Shown here piece after piece: positions 40,622 through 49,399 of a stretch of DNA of 64,000 nt; position 1 is the stretch's first letter, and each line of letters begins with the position of its first letter. The translations under genes and the position numbers were made by a program. Below the pieces are notes generated by a model. That model saw only the letters and a program-made list of their open reading frames with translations, was not told the DNA's origin and made no database searches. Source of the stretch: an uncultured Paracoccaceae bacterium (GTDB taxonomy: Bacteria > Pseudomonadota > Alphaproteobacteria > Rhodobacterales > Rhodobacteraceae); contig CANNFR010000009.1 of assembly GCA_947503935.1 (NCBI GenBank), forward strand, positions 62,001-126,000. The letters run 5' to 3'.

Positions 40622-40987
40622 TTAAGTCAGACGTGACAGAAGCGCGAAAACGCTGTGAGGCAGGAAGGGCATTTCCAACACCTCTGCTGCAAAGTCGTTG
40701 GTTCCGGCTTCGGCACCTGGCCCTGTCAGAACGATCTTTCCGCCGCGCGCAAATATACGTTCTGCGCTGTCGAAGGTCCGCGTAACTTTCACGCTCAGTT
40801 CAAGAAAGACCAAAGCGATGCGCATATCCGACGGCAGCATGTCCAGTGCACGTTCCGCCGTTGGGGCGATGATGACATGCGCATCCGAATCGAATTCCCG
40901 TACGATCTGGGCCAGATCTTGGGCGATCAAAGCATCACGTAGAATGACGAAATAGGCTAATTCACGATTGGGACGCGCAGCATCCAT
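40622..40987 (-). CDS. stand-alone degenerate receiver-domain protein
   Basis: A 121-residue protein that looks like a single response-regulator receiver domain (AYFVILRDALIAQDLAQIV ... IALVFLELSV ... GGKIVLTGPGA ... MPFLPHSVFALLSRL). The strand-3 residue that is Asp in active receivers appears as Glu (FLELS), and the acidic pair after strand 1 is reduced (LRDAL), so it is probably not phosphorylated. GGAGAG upstream of the ATG at 40987 fixes the start; this ribosome site is partly inside a GGCTCT/AGAGCC hairpin. It converges on phyR. A link to stress signalling is inferred from position only. Confidence 0.65.
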   Translation of the reverse strand: MDAARPNRELAYFVILRDALIAQDLAQIVREFDSDAHVIIAPTAERALDMLPSDMRIALVFLELSVKVTRTFDSAERIFARGGKIVLTGPGAEAGTNDFAAEVLEMPFLPHSVFALLSRLT

Positions 40988-41094
40988 AAAATGGCTCTCC
41001 AAAAAGAGCCCTAAATGGCGCCATCCGATGCGCGGCCGCATTAAGCTATGACATAGTTGACCTTTGGTAAATTATCTTTTGCCCGACGTCGGCG

Positions 41095-41964
41095 TCACGC
41101 CCGCACCAAAGTCTCATAGCCCTCTGCGATATCCCGCGTCAGTGCGCCGACCTCAAAATTGTAGTCGCCGATCTGACCCACCGGTGTCACCTCGGCCGCT
41201 GTGCCTGTCAGCCAGCATTGCTGAAAACCCTCCAGCTCTTCGGGCATGATGTGACGCTCATGCACCTTGATCTGACGATCTTCCAGCATGCCGATCACCG
41301 TCTGGCGCGTCAGGCCGTTCAAAAAGCAATCGGGCAACGGCGTGTGCACCTCACCATCCTTGACGAAGAAGATGTTGGCGCCGGTGGCTTCGGCGACATA
41401 GCCGCGATAGTCGAACATCATCGCGTCCGAGCAGCCTTTGGCTTCGGCCGCGTGTTTGGACATCGTGCAGATCATGTAAAGACCCGCCGCCTTGGCCTGG
41501 CTGGGGGCCGTTTCGGGTGAGGGGCGCTTCCACTTGGCGATGTCCAGCTTGGCGCCGCGTGTCTTCGCGTCGCCGTAATAGCTGCCCCATTCCCAGGCCG
41601 CGACAGCCATGCGCACCGGATTGCGGGCCGAGGCGACCCCCATGTCTTCACCCGCGCCGCGCCAGGCCAGCGCGCGCACATAGGCGTTGGTCAGACCATT
41701 GGCGGCCAGGACCGCCTGCTTGGCGGCCTCGATCTCATCCACCGTGTAGGGCACCTCAAAATCGATCAGGCTGGCAGACGTCCGCAGACGCTCGGAATGT
41801 TCGCGGCTTTTGAAGATTTTACCGTCATAGCACCGCTCGCCCTCAAACACGGATGAGGCATAATGCATGGCGTGGGTCAGAATGTGGACGTTGGCATCGC
41901 GCCAGTTCACCAACTGGCCATCCAGCCAGATCTTGCCATCGCGATCATCGTATGCGCCTGCCAT
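41095..41964 (-). CDS. ilvE: branched-chain amino acid aminotransferase
   Basis: A 289-residue fold-type IV PLP aminotransferase (class IV) that makes Leu, Ile and Val from their keto acids. Segments: HAMHYASSVFEGERCY, YVRALAWRGAGEDMGV, the PLP-Lys region SQAKAAGLY (Lys), and EATGANIFFVKDGEVHTPLPDCFLNGLTRQTVI-type sequence. GGAG eight bases before the ATG at 41964 sets the start. It is divergent from petP across a spacer with two identical palindromes. Confidence 0.94.
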   Translation of the reverse strand: MAGAYDDRDGKIWLDGQLVNWRDANVHILTHAMHYASSVFEGERCYDGKIFKSREHSERLRTSASLIDFEVPYTVDEIEAAKQAVLAANGLTNAYVRALAWRGAGEDMGVASARNPVRMAVAAWEWGSYYGDAKTRGAKLDIAKWKRPSPETAPSQAKAAGLYMICTMSKHAAEAKGCSDAMMFDYRGYVAEATGANIFFVKDGEVHTPLPDCFLNGLTRQTVIGMLEDRQIKVHERHIMPEELEGFQQCWLTGTAAEVTPVGQIGDYNFEVGALTRDIAEGYETLVRA

Positions 41965-41996
41965 CTCGGTTACTCCTTCGCCGGCATCTTTTCGAA

Positions 41997-42040
41997 TATT
42001 GCGCAATAAAGGTCCGATGCGGACATAATATTGCGCAAAA
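41997..42040. promoter_or_regulatory. paired palindromic operator in the ilvE/petP spacer
   Basis: TATTGCGCAATA (41997-42008) is a perfect palindrome; TATTGCGCAA recurs at 42029-42038, 32 bases later (about three helical turns). Between them GTCCGATGCGGAC (42012-42024) is another inverted repeat. The layout suits binding by a dimeric regulator such as the adjacent MarR-type PetP. Confidence 0.55.
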
Positions 42041-42132
42041 ACTGAGATTCGCTAACAGTTCGGTCTTGGAAAGTCAACAAGACTGACATAAAATCAGCAA
42101 AGCGCCTAAAAAATGTGATGTAAAGGGTGAAG

Positions 42133-42642
42133 ATGTCAGACCGGGGGACAGCGTCGGGCGAGGGGGAAAGCCTTCTCTTCCTGACCGATGAACAACTGCG
42201 CAAAGGGATCGAGGCGATGTTCTTCGCCTATCGCGGCTTTACCGCCGACCCCGACCGCATTCTTGAAAACTACGCCTATGGCCGCGCCCATCACCGGGCG
42301 ATCCACTTCATCCACCGTGCCCCCGGGACGACGGTGAATAACCTTCTGGGCATTCTGGGCGTCACCAAACAGTCCTTGAATAGGGTTTTGCGGACTTTGA
42401 TCGAGGATGGTTTGGTCGAAAGCCGTATCGGCAAGAAGGACAAGCGCGAGCGGCATCTGTTCCTGACCGAAGCGGGTGCTGCGCTTGAACGCGAATTGTC
42501 CGAGGCCCAGCGCACACGCATGCGCGCGGCCTATCGGGCCGCAGGGCCAGGTGCTGTCGCTGGATTTCGCCAGGTGCTTGAGGCAATGATGGACCCCGAG
42601 ATGCGCCGGCAGTTCGGCACGATCAAGGAGAACGGTTCATGA
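42133..42642 (+). CDS. petP: MarR-family regulator PetP
   Basis: A 169-residue MarR-type winged-helix protein: RAHHRAIHFIHRAPGTTVNNLLGILGVTKQSLNRVLRTLIEDGLVESRIGKKDKRERHLFLTEAG-type sequence shows the recognition helix and wing. The pairing with an OmpR-type regulator overlapping by four bases (ATGA) is the petP-petR arrangement described in Rhodobacter capsulatus, where petR was reported necessary for photosynthetic and respiratory growth. Divergent from ilvE, with a paired palindrome in the spacer that may be its own operator. Confidence 0.82.
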   Translation: MSDRGTASGEGESLLFLTDEQLRKGIEAMFFAYRGFTADPDRILENYAYGRAHHRAIHFIHRAPGTTVNNLLGILGVTKQSLNRVLRTLIEDGLVESRIGKKDKRERHLFLTEAGAALERELSEAQRTRMRAAYRAAGPGAVAGFRQVLEAMMDPEMRRQFGTIKENGS

Positions 42643-43340
42643 GCGCACCCGAGGCCCATCTGCTGATCGTCGATGACGATGAACGCATTCGCAGCCTTTT
42701 GCAGAAATATCTGATGCGAAACGGATTCCTTGTCAGCGGCGCGCGGGACGCGGCCCATGCGCGGCGTATCCTGTCGGGGCTGGAATTCGATCTGATCGTG
42801 CTGGACGTGATGATGGAGGGCGAGGACGGCGTCAGCCTGACACGCCACCTGCGTGAAACCCTTGCAACCCCGATCCTGCTGCTGACCGCGAAAAGCGAAA
42901 CCGATGATCGCATCGCGGGGCTTGAGGCGGGGGCCGATGATTATCTGGCCAAACCGTTCGAGCCGAAGGAATTGCTGCTGCGCATCAACGCTATCCTCCG
43001 CCGCGTGCCCGAACCCAGCGCGGCCGAGACCGGCCCCAAAGTGCTCCGCCTCGGCCCCGCGCGTTATGATATCGAACGGGGCGAGCTTTGGCGCGGCGAC
43101 GACCTGGTCCGCCTGACCGCGACCGAATTACAGCTGATGCGCATTTTCGCGACCCAGCCGGGCGAGGCCTTGTCGCGGTTGCAACTGGTCGAAGACCTCG
43201 GCCGCTCCGGCGGCCAGGCCCAGGAACGCGCCGTCGACGTGCAAATCACCCGCCTCCGCCGCAAGATCGAGAGCGACCCCAAACAACCGCGCTACCTGCA
43301 AACCGTCCGCGGCGCAGGCTACATGCTGGCGCCCGATTGA
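42639..43340 (+). CDS. petR: OmpR-family response regulator PetR
   Basis: A 233-residue two-domain regulator: receiver (1-120) with acidic residues VDDDE and phosphoacceptor Asp56 (IVLDVMMEGEDG), Lys in LAKPFEP, and a C-terminal winged helix (about 135-233; LTATELQLMRIFATQPGEALSR, GYMLAPD). It overlaps petP by four bases. No histidine kinase is adjacent, so it may be an orphan or be paired elsewhere. The symbol rests on the petP-petR gene pair and family resemblance. The next 233 bases (43341-43573) contain no gene or structure I can support. Confidence 0.85.
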   Translation: MSAPEAHLLIVDDDERIRSLLQKYLMRNGFLVSGARDAAHARRILSGLEFDLIVLDVMMEGEDGVSLTRHLRETLATPILLLTAKSETDDRIAGLEAGADDYLAKPFEPKELLLRINAILRRVPEPSAAETGPKVLRLGPARYDIERGELWRGDDLVRLTATELQLMRIFATQPGEALSRLQLVEDLGRSGGQAQERAVDVQITRLRRKIESDPKQPRYLQTVRGAGYMLAPD

Positions 43341-43573
43341 GGGCAAGTTGTGCGGCCGTGAAGCGCGGTGAAACAAGCTACGGCTTGCCGCTCGAATGGC
43401 TAGAGCGAAACCCAAGAATCTGCTTCAGATTTTTCGGACGCCGCTCTGGTGTGCAGGACGATACTGCCATCCTGGCTGCTGCACCAAATTTCAATCTCGG
43501 ACTTCCAACAGGAACAGAGTATCTGACCTGAAAAACTGCCTTGGCCAAATCCAGAGAGAATTGGACCTCACAC

Positions 43574-43951
43574 TCAGGTGTTGTCGACGTCAGCGATGAT
43601 CTTCCATGCGCCGTTGGCGCTTCGCACATAGGTCAAAGCCACCCGGCCTGCGATGTTCGTTTCTTCACCACCTGCTTTGGGCACCATCGCGACTGTATAC
43701 CGCCCAACAATTATTGCGGTATCGCCCACGATTTTAAGGACTTCCTCTTCCCATCCAGATGTGATCTCGAACTGCTCAATCCGTGGTGCGTAGCGGTCGC
43801 GCATCACCTCAATGCCAGCCGCAGTCGGCGCGCCGCCATTTGCCATGACGATATCGTCGTGACAGCAGCTTAGCACGCCCTCTAGGTCGCCGCTGTCCAG
43901 TGACGACATCCACATCTGGACCGCAGCCCGGACCTGATCTTTATCATTCAC
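43574..43951 (-). CDS. SnoaL/NTF2-like small protein (DUF4440 type)
   Basis: A 125-residue single-domain protein of the NTF2/ketosteroid-isomerase fold: QVRAAVQMWMSSLDSGDLEGVLSCCHDDIVMANGG at the N-terminus and VALTYVRSANGAWKIIADVDNT at the end. Members of this group (SgcJ/EcaC-like) bind small hydrophobic molecules or act as isomerases. It overlaps the monooxygenase-like gene upstream by four bases, and both are divergent from a LysR gene. Exact function unknown. Confidence 0.82.
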   Translation of the reverse strand: MNDKDQVRAAVQMWMSSLDSGDLEGVLSCCHDDIVMANGGAPTAAGIEVMRDRYAPRIEQFEITSGWEEEVLKIVGDTAIIVGRYTVAMVPKAGGEETNIAGRVALTYVRSANGAWKIIADVDNT

Positions 43952-44256
43952 GATGCTGTCTCCCTTGTAATGTCAGTGAAATGTTGTCCGACCAATATCT
44001 CTTCGATCTGACCCAGAAAGGCTTTCGTCTCATCCAACTCGGAAAACCGCGCACCGGCCGCCTTGGCGCTCTCGGGATCTTCAAACATAAAGGCTTCCAC
44101 GAAAAGTGTTGGGCGGTCGGTCGCGACCGAGCGATAGGTGCGCCAGTCCCGGACACCTTCCAAAGCACAGAACACTGGACGGGCGGCATTGCGCACCTGC
44201 CCGGCGGTACCCTCATCCGAAAGTCGAATGACGAAGAATTCGACAATACCATTCAT
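43948..44256 (-). CDS. antibiotic-biosynthesis-monooxygenase-like (dimeric alpha-beta barrel) protein
   Basis: A 102-residue ferredoxin-fold protein: EFFVIRLSDEGTAGQVRNAARPVFCALEGVRDWRTYRSV and TLFVEAFMFEDPESAKAAGARF fit ABM/quinol-monooxygenase-like dimers, small cofactor-free oxygenases or heme or quinone handlers. It is first in a two-gene operon with an NTF2-like protein, divergent from LysR, suggesting an inducible detoxification or modification step for a small aromatic or reactive compound. That role is inference. Confidence 0.72.
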   Translation of the reverse strand: MNGIVEFFVIRLSDEGTAGQVRNAARPVFCALEGVRDWRTYRSVATDRPTLFVEAFMFEDPESAKAAGARFSELDETKAFLGQIEEILVGQHFTDITRETAS

Positions 44257-44313
44257 GAGATTTCTCCTTGATCTGTGGTTCTTTCTAAGGGATGGAAGGG
44301 AAGCCGATAATCG

Positions 44314-44339
44314 GACAAAGGATGAACGGGTTGTCCGGA
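44314..44339. promoter_or_regulatory. inverted repeat in the LysR/monooxygenase spacer
   Basis: CGGACAA (44314-44320) and TTGTCCG (44333-44339) are exact reverse complements separated by twelve bases, between the divergent LysR and monooxygenase genes. A likely LysR binding site; it argues for a LysR start to the right of it. Confidence 0.5.
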
Positions 44340-44351
44340 AAATCGAACAAT

Positions 44352-45293
44352 ATGCCGATGAGTCTGGACGACCTGTCGGTCCTGCGCGCCGTGGCCCGTG
44401 ATGGTGGCTTTAGAGCCGCGGCGAAACGGGTTGGACTGTCTGCCAGCCGCGTATCGGACATCGTTCGGCGATGCGAGGATCGACTTGGTGTTCGCCTGTT
44501 TGAACGCAGCACGCGGCATGTCCAACCAACCGATTTGCTGGTCTCGCTCCTCCGCGAGGCGGAGGCACCGTTGGATGACCTGCAGGACCTGATTGCCGGG
44601 ATCGCTGACACAGAAGACGCGCCCAAAGGCACCCTGCGGATTGGTGCACCGGTTGCTGCCGGTCCACTATTCCTGACGGAACTCGCCGCGAAATTTGCGA
44701 TACGATATCCGTCAGTGTCTATCGATCTTCGATACGACGATGCCGTGGTTGACCCTATTACCGAAGGGCTGGACCTGGTGGTGCGTAGCAGCGCCTTATT
44801 GCAGCAGGATCATCATGCTCTGCCCATCGGCCCCCAAGTCGAACTCTGCCTGGTCGCCGCTCCGCAATATCTGAGCCGCCACAGTGCTCCCAAAGCAGTG
44901 ACTCAAGTCGCCGAGCATAATGGGATTTGCTTCCGGCTACGTACCGAAAGTCGGTTGGCCCCGTGGGTGTTCAAGACCGAGAATGGCGGGGGGGTGATCA
45001 CGGTCATGCCGCGCATCCGCGCCATCGCGGAAAGCCTGCCGGATGTCATCGGGCTTGCGCGTGAGGGATTGGGGCTGGCAATGGTCTACGCGCATGCAGT
45101 CGAGCGTGATTTGGCGAATGGGACACTTGTTGAAGTGCTTTCAGGCCAACCGGCGACGCAGCCTCGTTTCAGTCTCGCTTATCTCTCAAGACGCCATCAG
45201 CCTGCAAAGGTGCGGAAATTCATAGAAATGACCCGGGAACGATCATGGACGGCCGGCAAATCCATTCCTGCCATCGAAGGGCCTGTCGGTTGA
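44352..45293 (+). CDS. LysR-family regulator divergent from the ABM/NTF2 pair
   Basis: A 313-residue LysR regulator: SLDDLSVLRAVARDGGFRAAAKRVGLSASRVSDIVRRCEDRLGVRLFERSTRHVQPT is the DNA-binding region; the rest is the effector domain of the CrgA/AaeR-like subgroup (RIGAPVAAGPLFLTELAAKFAIRYPSVSIDL). An in-frame ATG at 44292 exists, but translation from there would place an inverted-repeat operator inside the gene, so the ATG at 44352 (or 44358) is preferred. Neither has a good ribosome site. Likely controls the divergent pair. Confidence 0.86.
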   Translation: MPMSLDDLSVLRAVARDGGFRAAAKRVGLSASRVSDIVRRCEDRLGVRLFERSTRHVQPTDLLVSLLREAEAPLDDLQDLIAGIADTEDAPKGTLRIGAPVAAGPLFLTELAAKFAIRYPSVSIDLRYDDAVVDPITEGLDLVVRSSALLQQDHHALPIGPQVELCLVAAPQYLSRHSAPKAVTQVAEHNGICFRLRTESRLAPWVFKTENGGGVITVMPRIRAIAESLPDVIGLAREGLGLAMVYAHAVERDLANGTLVEVLSGQPATQPRFSLAYLSRRHQPAKVRKFIEMTRERSWTAGKSIPAIEGPVG

Positions 45294-45335
45294 CCTTGAC
45301 GCATCCCTTTGCCATCACCCGGTAACTCGATCGCT

Positions 45336-48008
45336 CTAGAACCGATCGAGCAGCCGTTCCAGATAGTCGCGCTCTACGTCCGGGCGGCTTTGGTCGCCGG
45401 ACCGGCGGCGGATTTCATCTAGCAATTCTTCGGCGCGGCGATAGATGTCGTCGCCCTGAAGCAGGTTTTCATCCGTTCCGACGCGGCCGGAATTGCCGAC
45501 ATCGCGGCCCAGCGGGTCGCGGCGGCCCATCGGGTCACCCTGGCCCATCGTCTGACCCTGCTGACCCTCCTGCTGCTGTTGCTGTGCCATGGCCTCGCCC
45601 AGATTGCGCATCCCCTCCCGCAGGGCCTCCATCGCTTCGGCCTGATCGTCCAGCGCCTCGGCCAGATCATCGTTGCGCAGCGCCTCTTCGGCATTGTCCA
45701 TCGCGCGACCGGCACGGTCCAGCGCGTCGCGCGCGGCATCGCCTTCCGGCGTACCGGCGCCAGGCAGGTTGCCGCGCTGGCGGTCCAACTCGCGCCGAAG
45801 CGCGCGCTGCCGATCGGATAGCGTGCCCGCATCGGCGGTGCCGCCATCGCCCTGGCCCAGTCGATTTTCGCCCTGGCCCTGTCCCATGCCCTGCTGGGTG
45901 CCCTGGCCCTCGCCGCTGCGCGGCTGTCCGCTCTGGCCTTGCTGACCCTGACCCGGCTGACCGGGTTGCCCCTGCTGGCCCTGGCCGTCTTCGCCCTGGC
46001 CTTCCTGCTGGCCTTGCTGACCCTGTTGGCCCTCGCCTTCCTGCCCCTGCTGACCCTGTTGGCCGGGCTGGTTGAACTGCTCCTGCAGATCGCGGAAGGC
46101 TTCGTCGGACAGGCCCTGCTGGTCGCGCAGGGTTTCGGCCAGACCCTCCATCGCCTGCTGGCCCGGCGATTGCTGGCCGGGGCCGCCTTCGGTGACCTGA
46201 AGGTTCTGCATCAGCTCCATCAGCTGGCTCAGAAGCTGCTGGGCCTCGGCCATCCGGCCTTCTTCCATCAGGCGCTGGATTTCATCCATCATCTGCTGCA
46301 GCTGATCGCCTGTGATCTCCTGCATGTTCTCGGCGTTTTGCTGGTTCTCCTGGCCTTCGCCCTGCTGTTGGGCAAGCTGGCGCATGTAATCCTGCATCGC
46401 CTCGCGCAATTCCTGCATCAGCTCGGCAATCTCGGCGTCCGACGCGCCGTTGCGCATCGCTTCGTTCAGCCGATCCTGCGCGCGGCTGAGACGCTCGCGC
46501 GCATCGGCCAGATCGCCGAATTCCAGCTTCAGCGCGATGCTCCAGAGCACTTCGGCCACCTCATCCCGTGCCTCGGGCGTCAGGCCATCGTTCAACTGCG
46601 CGGTATCCAGACGGCGCATCAGAACCCGCATCTGCAGGTAAACGCCCTGATCGCGGAAGAGGCCATCGGGCCTGTGCGTCACGGCCCGAAGCACCTGAAT
46701 GACCCGCGGCAGGTTCTCGCGCGACCAAAGCAGGTCGCGCCGCTGTTCGACCACGGCGGCGGCCAGCGGATCGAAAAAGCGCAAGCCCGGCAACACGATG
46801 TCTTCCGGCGCCGACCGGCCGATCTGCCCCGGCGCGTCTTCGGCAATCAGCGTCAGCGTGACCGGCAGGTTGGCCCAGGGATGTTCCGAGAAATCCTCAA
46901 CCAGCGTTTCGGTGAAATTGCTGCGGTCGCCGGTGATTGTCATCGGCAGGTCGATGACGATGGTCTCGCGCGGCTCGGGATCGATGGCCAATCCATGGGT
47001 CCGCTCGATCGTCTCGAGGTCCAGCGCGATCTCGGCGCGGCCGGCGACCACGCCGTAATCATCGGTTGCGGTGAAGGGGCGGCGCATCTCGCCTGAGGCT
47101 GTCCGCTCAACCTCATCGGCGGGCTCAATCGCTGGTGCGGCGTCAGGCAATGCGGTGATCTTCCATTCGCGTCCGCCGGGACCGTCGACCTCGATCGTGC
47201 CGTCTTGCGTGATCTGGAATTCCTGCACGATATCGGCAGCGCTGCCCACCTCGCCCACGCGGCCCGAGACGGTTTCGGCCACGGTCAGCGCGCCAACCTC
47301 GCCATAAATGCGCAAGGTCACACGGCTGCCGGTAGGCACTTCCAGCGGGCCTTCGGCAATGTCGTTGAGGTAAAGCGACGGGCGTCCGGTATAGGCGGGC
47401 GGTTCGACCCACCCCTCCCAGGCCGGGCCACCGGCCAGAACACCGCCAGATGTGCCGGCAACCGCATCCCCCACGCTGGCCACCCGCCAGAGCGACCCGA
47501 AGAGCAGCGCCAGAATGAAGGCCGTCAGCGCGACATAGCGCAGCGCGAAGGGGTCGCGCGACGACACGCGCAGGTCGGGCTGCGGCGCACGGGCCTGGGC
47601 GGCGCGTTCGGCCATGCGATCAACATGGGCGCGCCAGACGGCCTCGGAGGCGGCATCGCCGGCACCGATGGCCTGCACATCATAAAGTGCCGTGATCGGA
47701 CGGCCAGGCAGGGTCCGGTCCAGCCGGTCGAGCGTCTCGGCCCGGCTCGGCCAGGAGAACCGCCGGACGCCGCGGAAAAGTGTCCAGAGGATCAGGCCCA
47801 AGGCCAGCACGACGCCAGCCCACAGGGCCTCAAGCGGCAGGTAATCGTGAACCCCGAAGGCCAGCACGGCCAGAACCGCGAAAACGGCAGTCCAGAATGG
47901 CCAGAACGCATACGTCAAACGCTCGGCCGCCATGCCCAAGCGCGTTAGCGCAACGGGGCGGTCGAGGCGGGCAAGCGCCGCCTCAGGCAAGGTCGGGGGA
48001 TTGGTCAT
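45336..48008 (-). CDS. DUF4175 (TIGR02302 type) membrane protein with Gln/Gly-rich region
   Basis: A protein of 890 residues: two or three N-terminal membrane helices (about 30-75) and another near 165-185, a periplasmic beta-rich part (about 190-420), a helical region (about 440-560) and a very Gln/Gly/Glu-rich low-complexity tract (about 560-720) made of GQQGQ-like units, followed by more helices. It matches the alphaproteobacterial DUF4175/TIGR02302 family, whose function is unknown. The start at 48008 (MTNPPTLPEAALARLDRP) was preferred to a GTG 36 bases upstream. It follows lysA, as in related genomes. Confidence 0.85.
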   Translation of the reverse strand: MTNPPTLPEAALARLDRPVALTRLGMAAERLTYAFWPFWTAVFAVLAVLAFGVHDYLPLEALWAGVVLALGLILWTLFRGVRRFSWPSRAETLDRLDRTLPGRPITALYDVQAIGAGDAASEAVWRAHVDRMAERAAQARAPQPDLRVSSRDPFALRYVALTAFILALLFGSLWRVASVGDAVAGTSGGVLAGGPAWEGWVEPPAYTGRPSLYLNDIAEGPLEVPTGSRVTLRIYGEVGALTVAETVSGRVGEVGSAADIVQEFQITQDGTIEVDGPGGREWKITALPDAAPAIEPADEVERTASGEMRRPFTATDDYGVVAGRAEIALDLETIERTHGLAIDPEPRETIVIDLPMTITGDRSNFTETLVEDFSEHPWANLPVTLTLIAEDAPGQIGRSAPEDIVLPGLRFFDPLAAAVVEQRRDLLWSRENLPRVIQVLRAVTHRPDGLFRDQGVYLQMRVLMRRLDTAQLNDGLTPEARDEVAEVLWSIALKLEFGDLADARERLSRAQDRLNEAMRNGASDAEIAELMQELREAMQDYMRQLAQQQGEGQENQQNAENMQEITGDQLQQMMDEIQRLMEEGRMAEAQQLLSQLMELMQNLQVTEGGPGQQSPGQQAMEGLAETLRDQQGLSDEAFRDLQEQFNQPGQQGQQGQEGEGQQGQQGQQEGQGEDGQGQQGQPGQPGQGQQGQSGQPRSGEGQGTQQGMGQGQGENRLGQGDGGTADAGTLSDRQRALRRELDRQRGNLPGAGTPEGDAARDALDRAGRAMDNAEEALRNDDLAEALDDQAEAMEALREGMRNLGEAMAQQQQQEGQQGQTMGQGDPMGRRDPLGRDVGNSGRVGTDENLLQGDDIYRRAEELLDEIRRRSGDQSRPDVERDYLERLLDRF

Positions 48009-48045
48009 CCGCTCTTGTCCAGAGGCATCGGTGCGGGACTGCACG

Positions 48046-49311
48046 TCATAGCCATTTGGGGATGGTATCGCGGTTTATCATTTCGTCAAAGGTCGGACGC
48101 GCCCGGATGACGGCGAATTGATGCCCATGGACCAGAACTTCGGGCACCATCGGCCTTGTATTGTACTCGGACGCCATGACGGCGCTATAGGCCCCGGCCG
48201 AGCGAAAAGCCACCAGATCGCCCTCAGCAACGGGCGGCATCTGGCGGCCCTTGGCGAAGGTATCGCCGGATTCGCAGACCGGGCCGACCACGTCATAGCT
48301 GTGCGGCTCGATCCCCGGCTCGGGCTCGGTAACCGGCACAATATCGTGGTGGGCGCCGTACATAGCGGGGCGGATAAGATCATTCATCGCGGCATCGAGG
48401 ATGAGGAATGTGCGATCCTCGCCCCCTTTCACATAGATCACGCGTGAGACCAGAATGCCCGCATTGCCCGAGATCAGCCGCCCCGGCTCAATCTCAATCT
48501 CGCAATCCAGATCGCCCACGGTGCGCTTGACCATCTCGCCGTAATCGGTGGGCAGGGGCGGTGCGGCATTTGACCGCGCATAGGGGATGCCAAGCCCCCC
48601 GCCCAGATCGAGGCGGCGGATATCGTGGCCGTCGGCGCGCAAGGTGCGCGTCAACTCGGCCACCTTGCCATAGGCGGCCTCAAATGGCGCAAGCTCGGTC
48701 AACTGGCTGCCAATATGGACGTCGATGCCAACCACCTCGATCCCGGGCAGGCGGGCGGCCTCGGCATAGACGTCCCGCGCCCGCGCGATGGGAATGCCGA
48801 ACTTGTCTTCCTTGCGGCCGGTGGCAATTTTCTCATGCGTCTTGGCGTCGACATCGGGATTGACCCGCAGGGTTATCGGCGCGCTCAGCCCCATGCCGCT
48901 GGCGACCTCGGAGAGAGCGTGCAATTCAGGCTCGCTCTCTACATTGAACTGCCGCAGCCCGCCTTCCAACGCGATGCGCATCTCGCCCCGCGTCTTGCCG
49001 ACGCCCGAGAACACGATGCGTTCGGCCGGGATACCTGCCGCCTTGGCCTTCAGATATTCGCCAATCGACACCACATCGACGCCCGCACCAAGATCGCCCA
49101 GGGTCTTGACCACCGCCAGGTTCGAATTCGATTTCATCGCAAAGCAGACCAGATGCGGCAGCGGGCTCAGCGCCTCTTCGAACAGCTTGAAATGGCGGGT
49201 CAGCGTGGCGGTGGAATAAAGATAGAAGGGCGTACCGACCTCTGCCGCGATATCGGCGACAGGCACATCCTCGGCATGCAAGGCGCCGTTACGATAAAGA
49301 AAATGGTCCAT
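48046..49311 (-). CDS. lysA: diaminopimelate decarboxylase
   Basis: A 421-residue fold-type III PLP enzyme that makes lysine from meso-diaminopimelate. Motifs: YLYSTATLTRHF, FAMKSNSNLAVVKTL with the PLP Lys, HIGSQLTELAPFEAA, LDLGGGLGIPY, EPGRLISGNAGILVSRV, and CESGDTFAKGRQMP with the catalytic Cys. Full length. Together with dapB at 53044 it gives two steps of the lysine pathway in the window. Confidence 0.96.
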   Translation of the reverse strand: MDHFLYRNGALHAEDVPVADIAAEVGTPFYLYSTATLTRHFKLFEEALSPLPHLVCFAMKSNSNLAVVKTLGDLGAGVDVVSIGEYLKAKAAGIPAERIVFSGVGKTRGEMRIALEGGLRQFNVESEPELHALSEVASGMGLSAPITLRVNPDVDAKTHEKIATGRKEDKFGIPIARARDVYAEAARLPGIEVVGIDVHIGSQLTELAPFEAAYGKVAELTRTLRADGHDIRRLDLGGGLGIPYARSNAAPPLPTDYGEMVKRTVGDLDCEIEIEPGRLISGNAGILVSRVIYVKGGEDRTFLILDAAMNDLIRPAMYGAHHDIVPVTEPEPGIEPHSYDVVGPVCESGDTFAKGRQMPPVAEGDLVAFRSAGAYSAVMASEYNTRPMVPEVLVHGHQFAVIRARPTFDEMINRDTIPKWL

Positions 49312-49399
49312 TCAAACTCGCCCTGGGCCTGCCGCGTCACATTCGGCTCTTATCACATGGCCCGTCACGCGCAATTGGGAAGGATCTGCGGCCTTGGGG

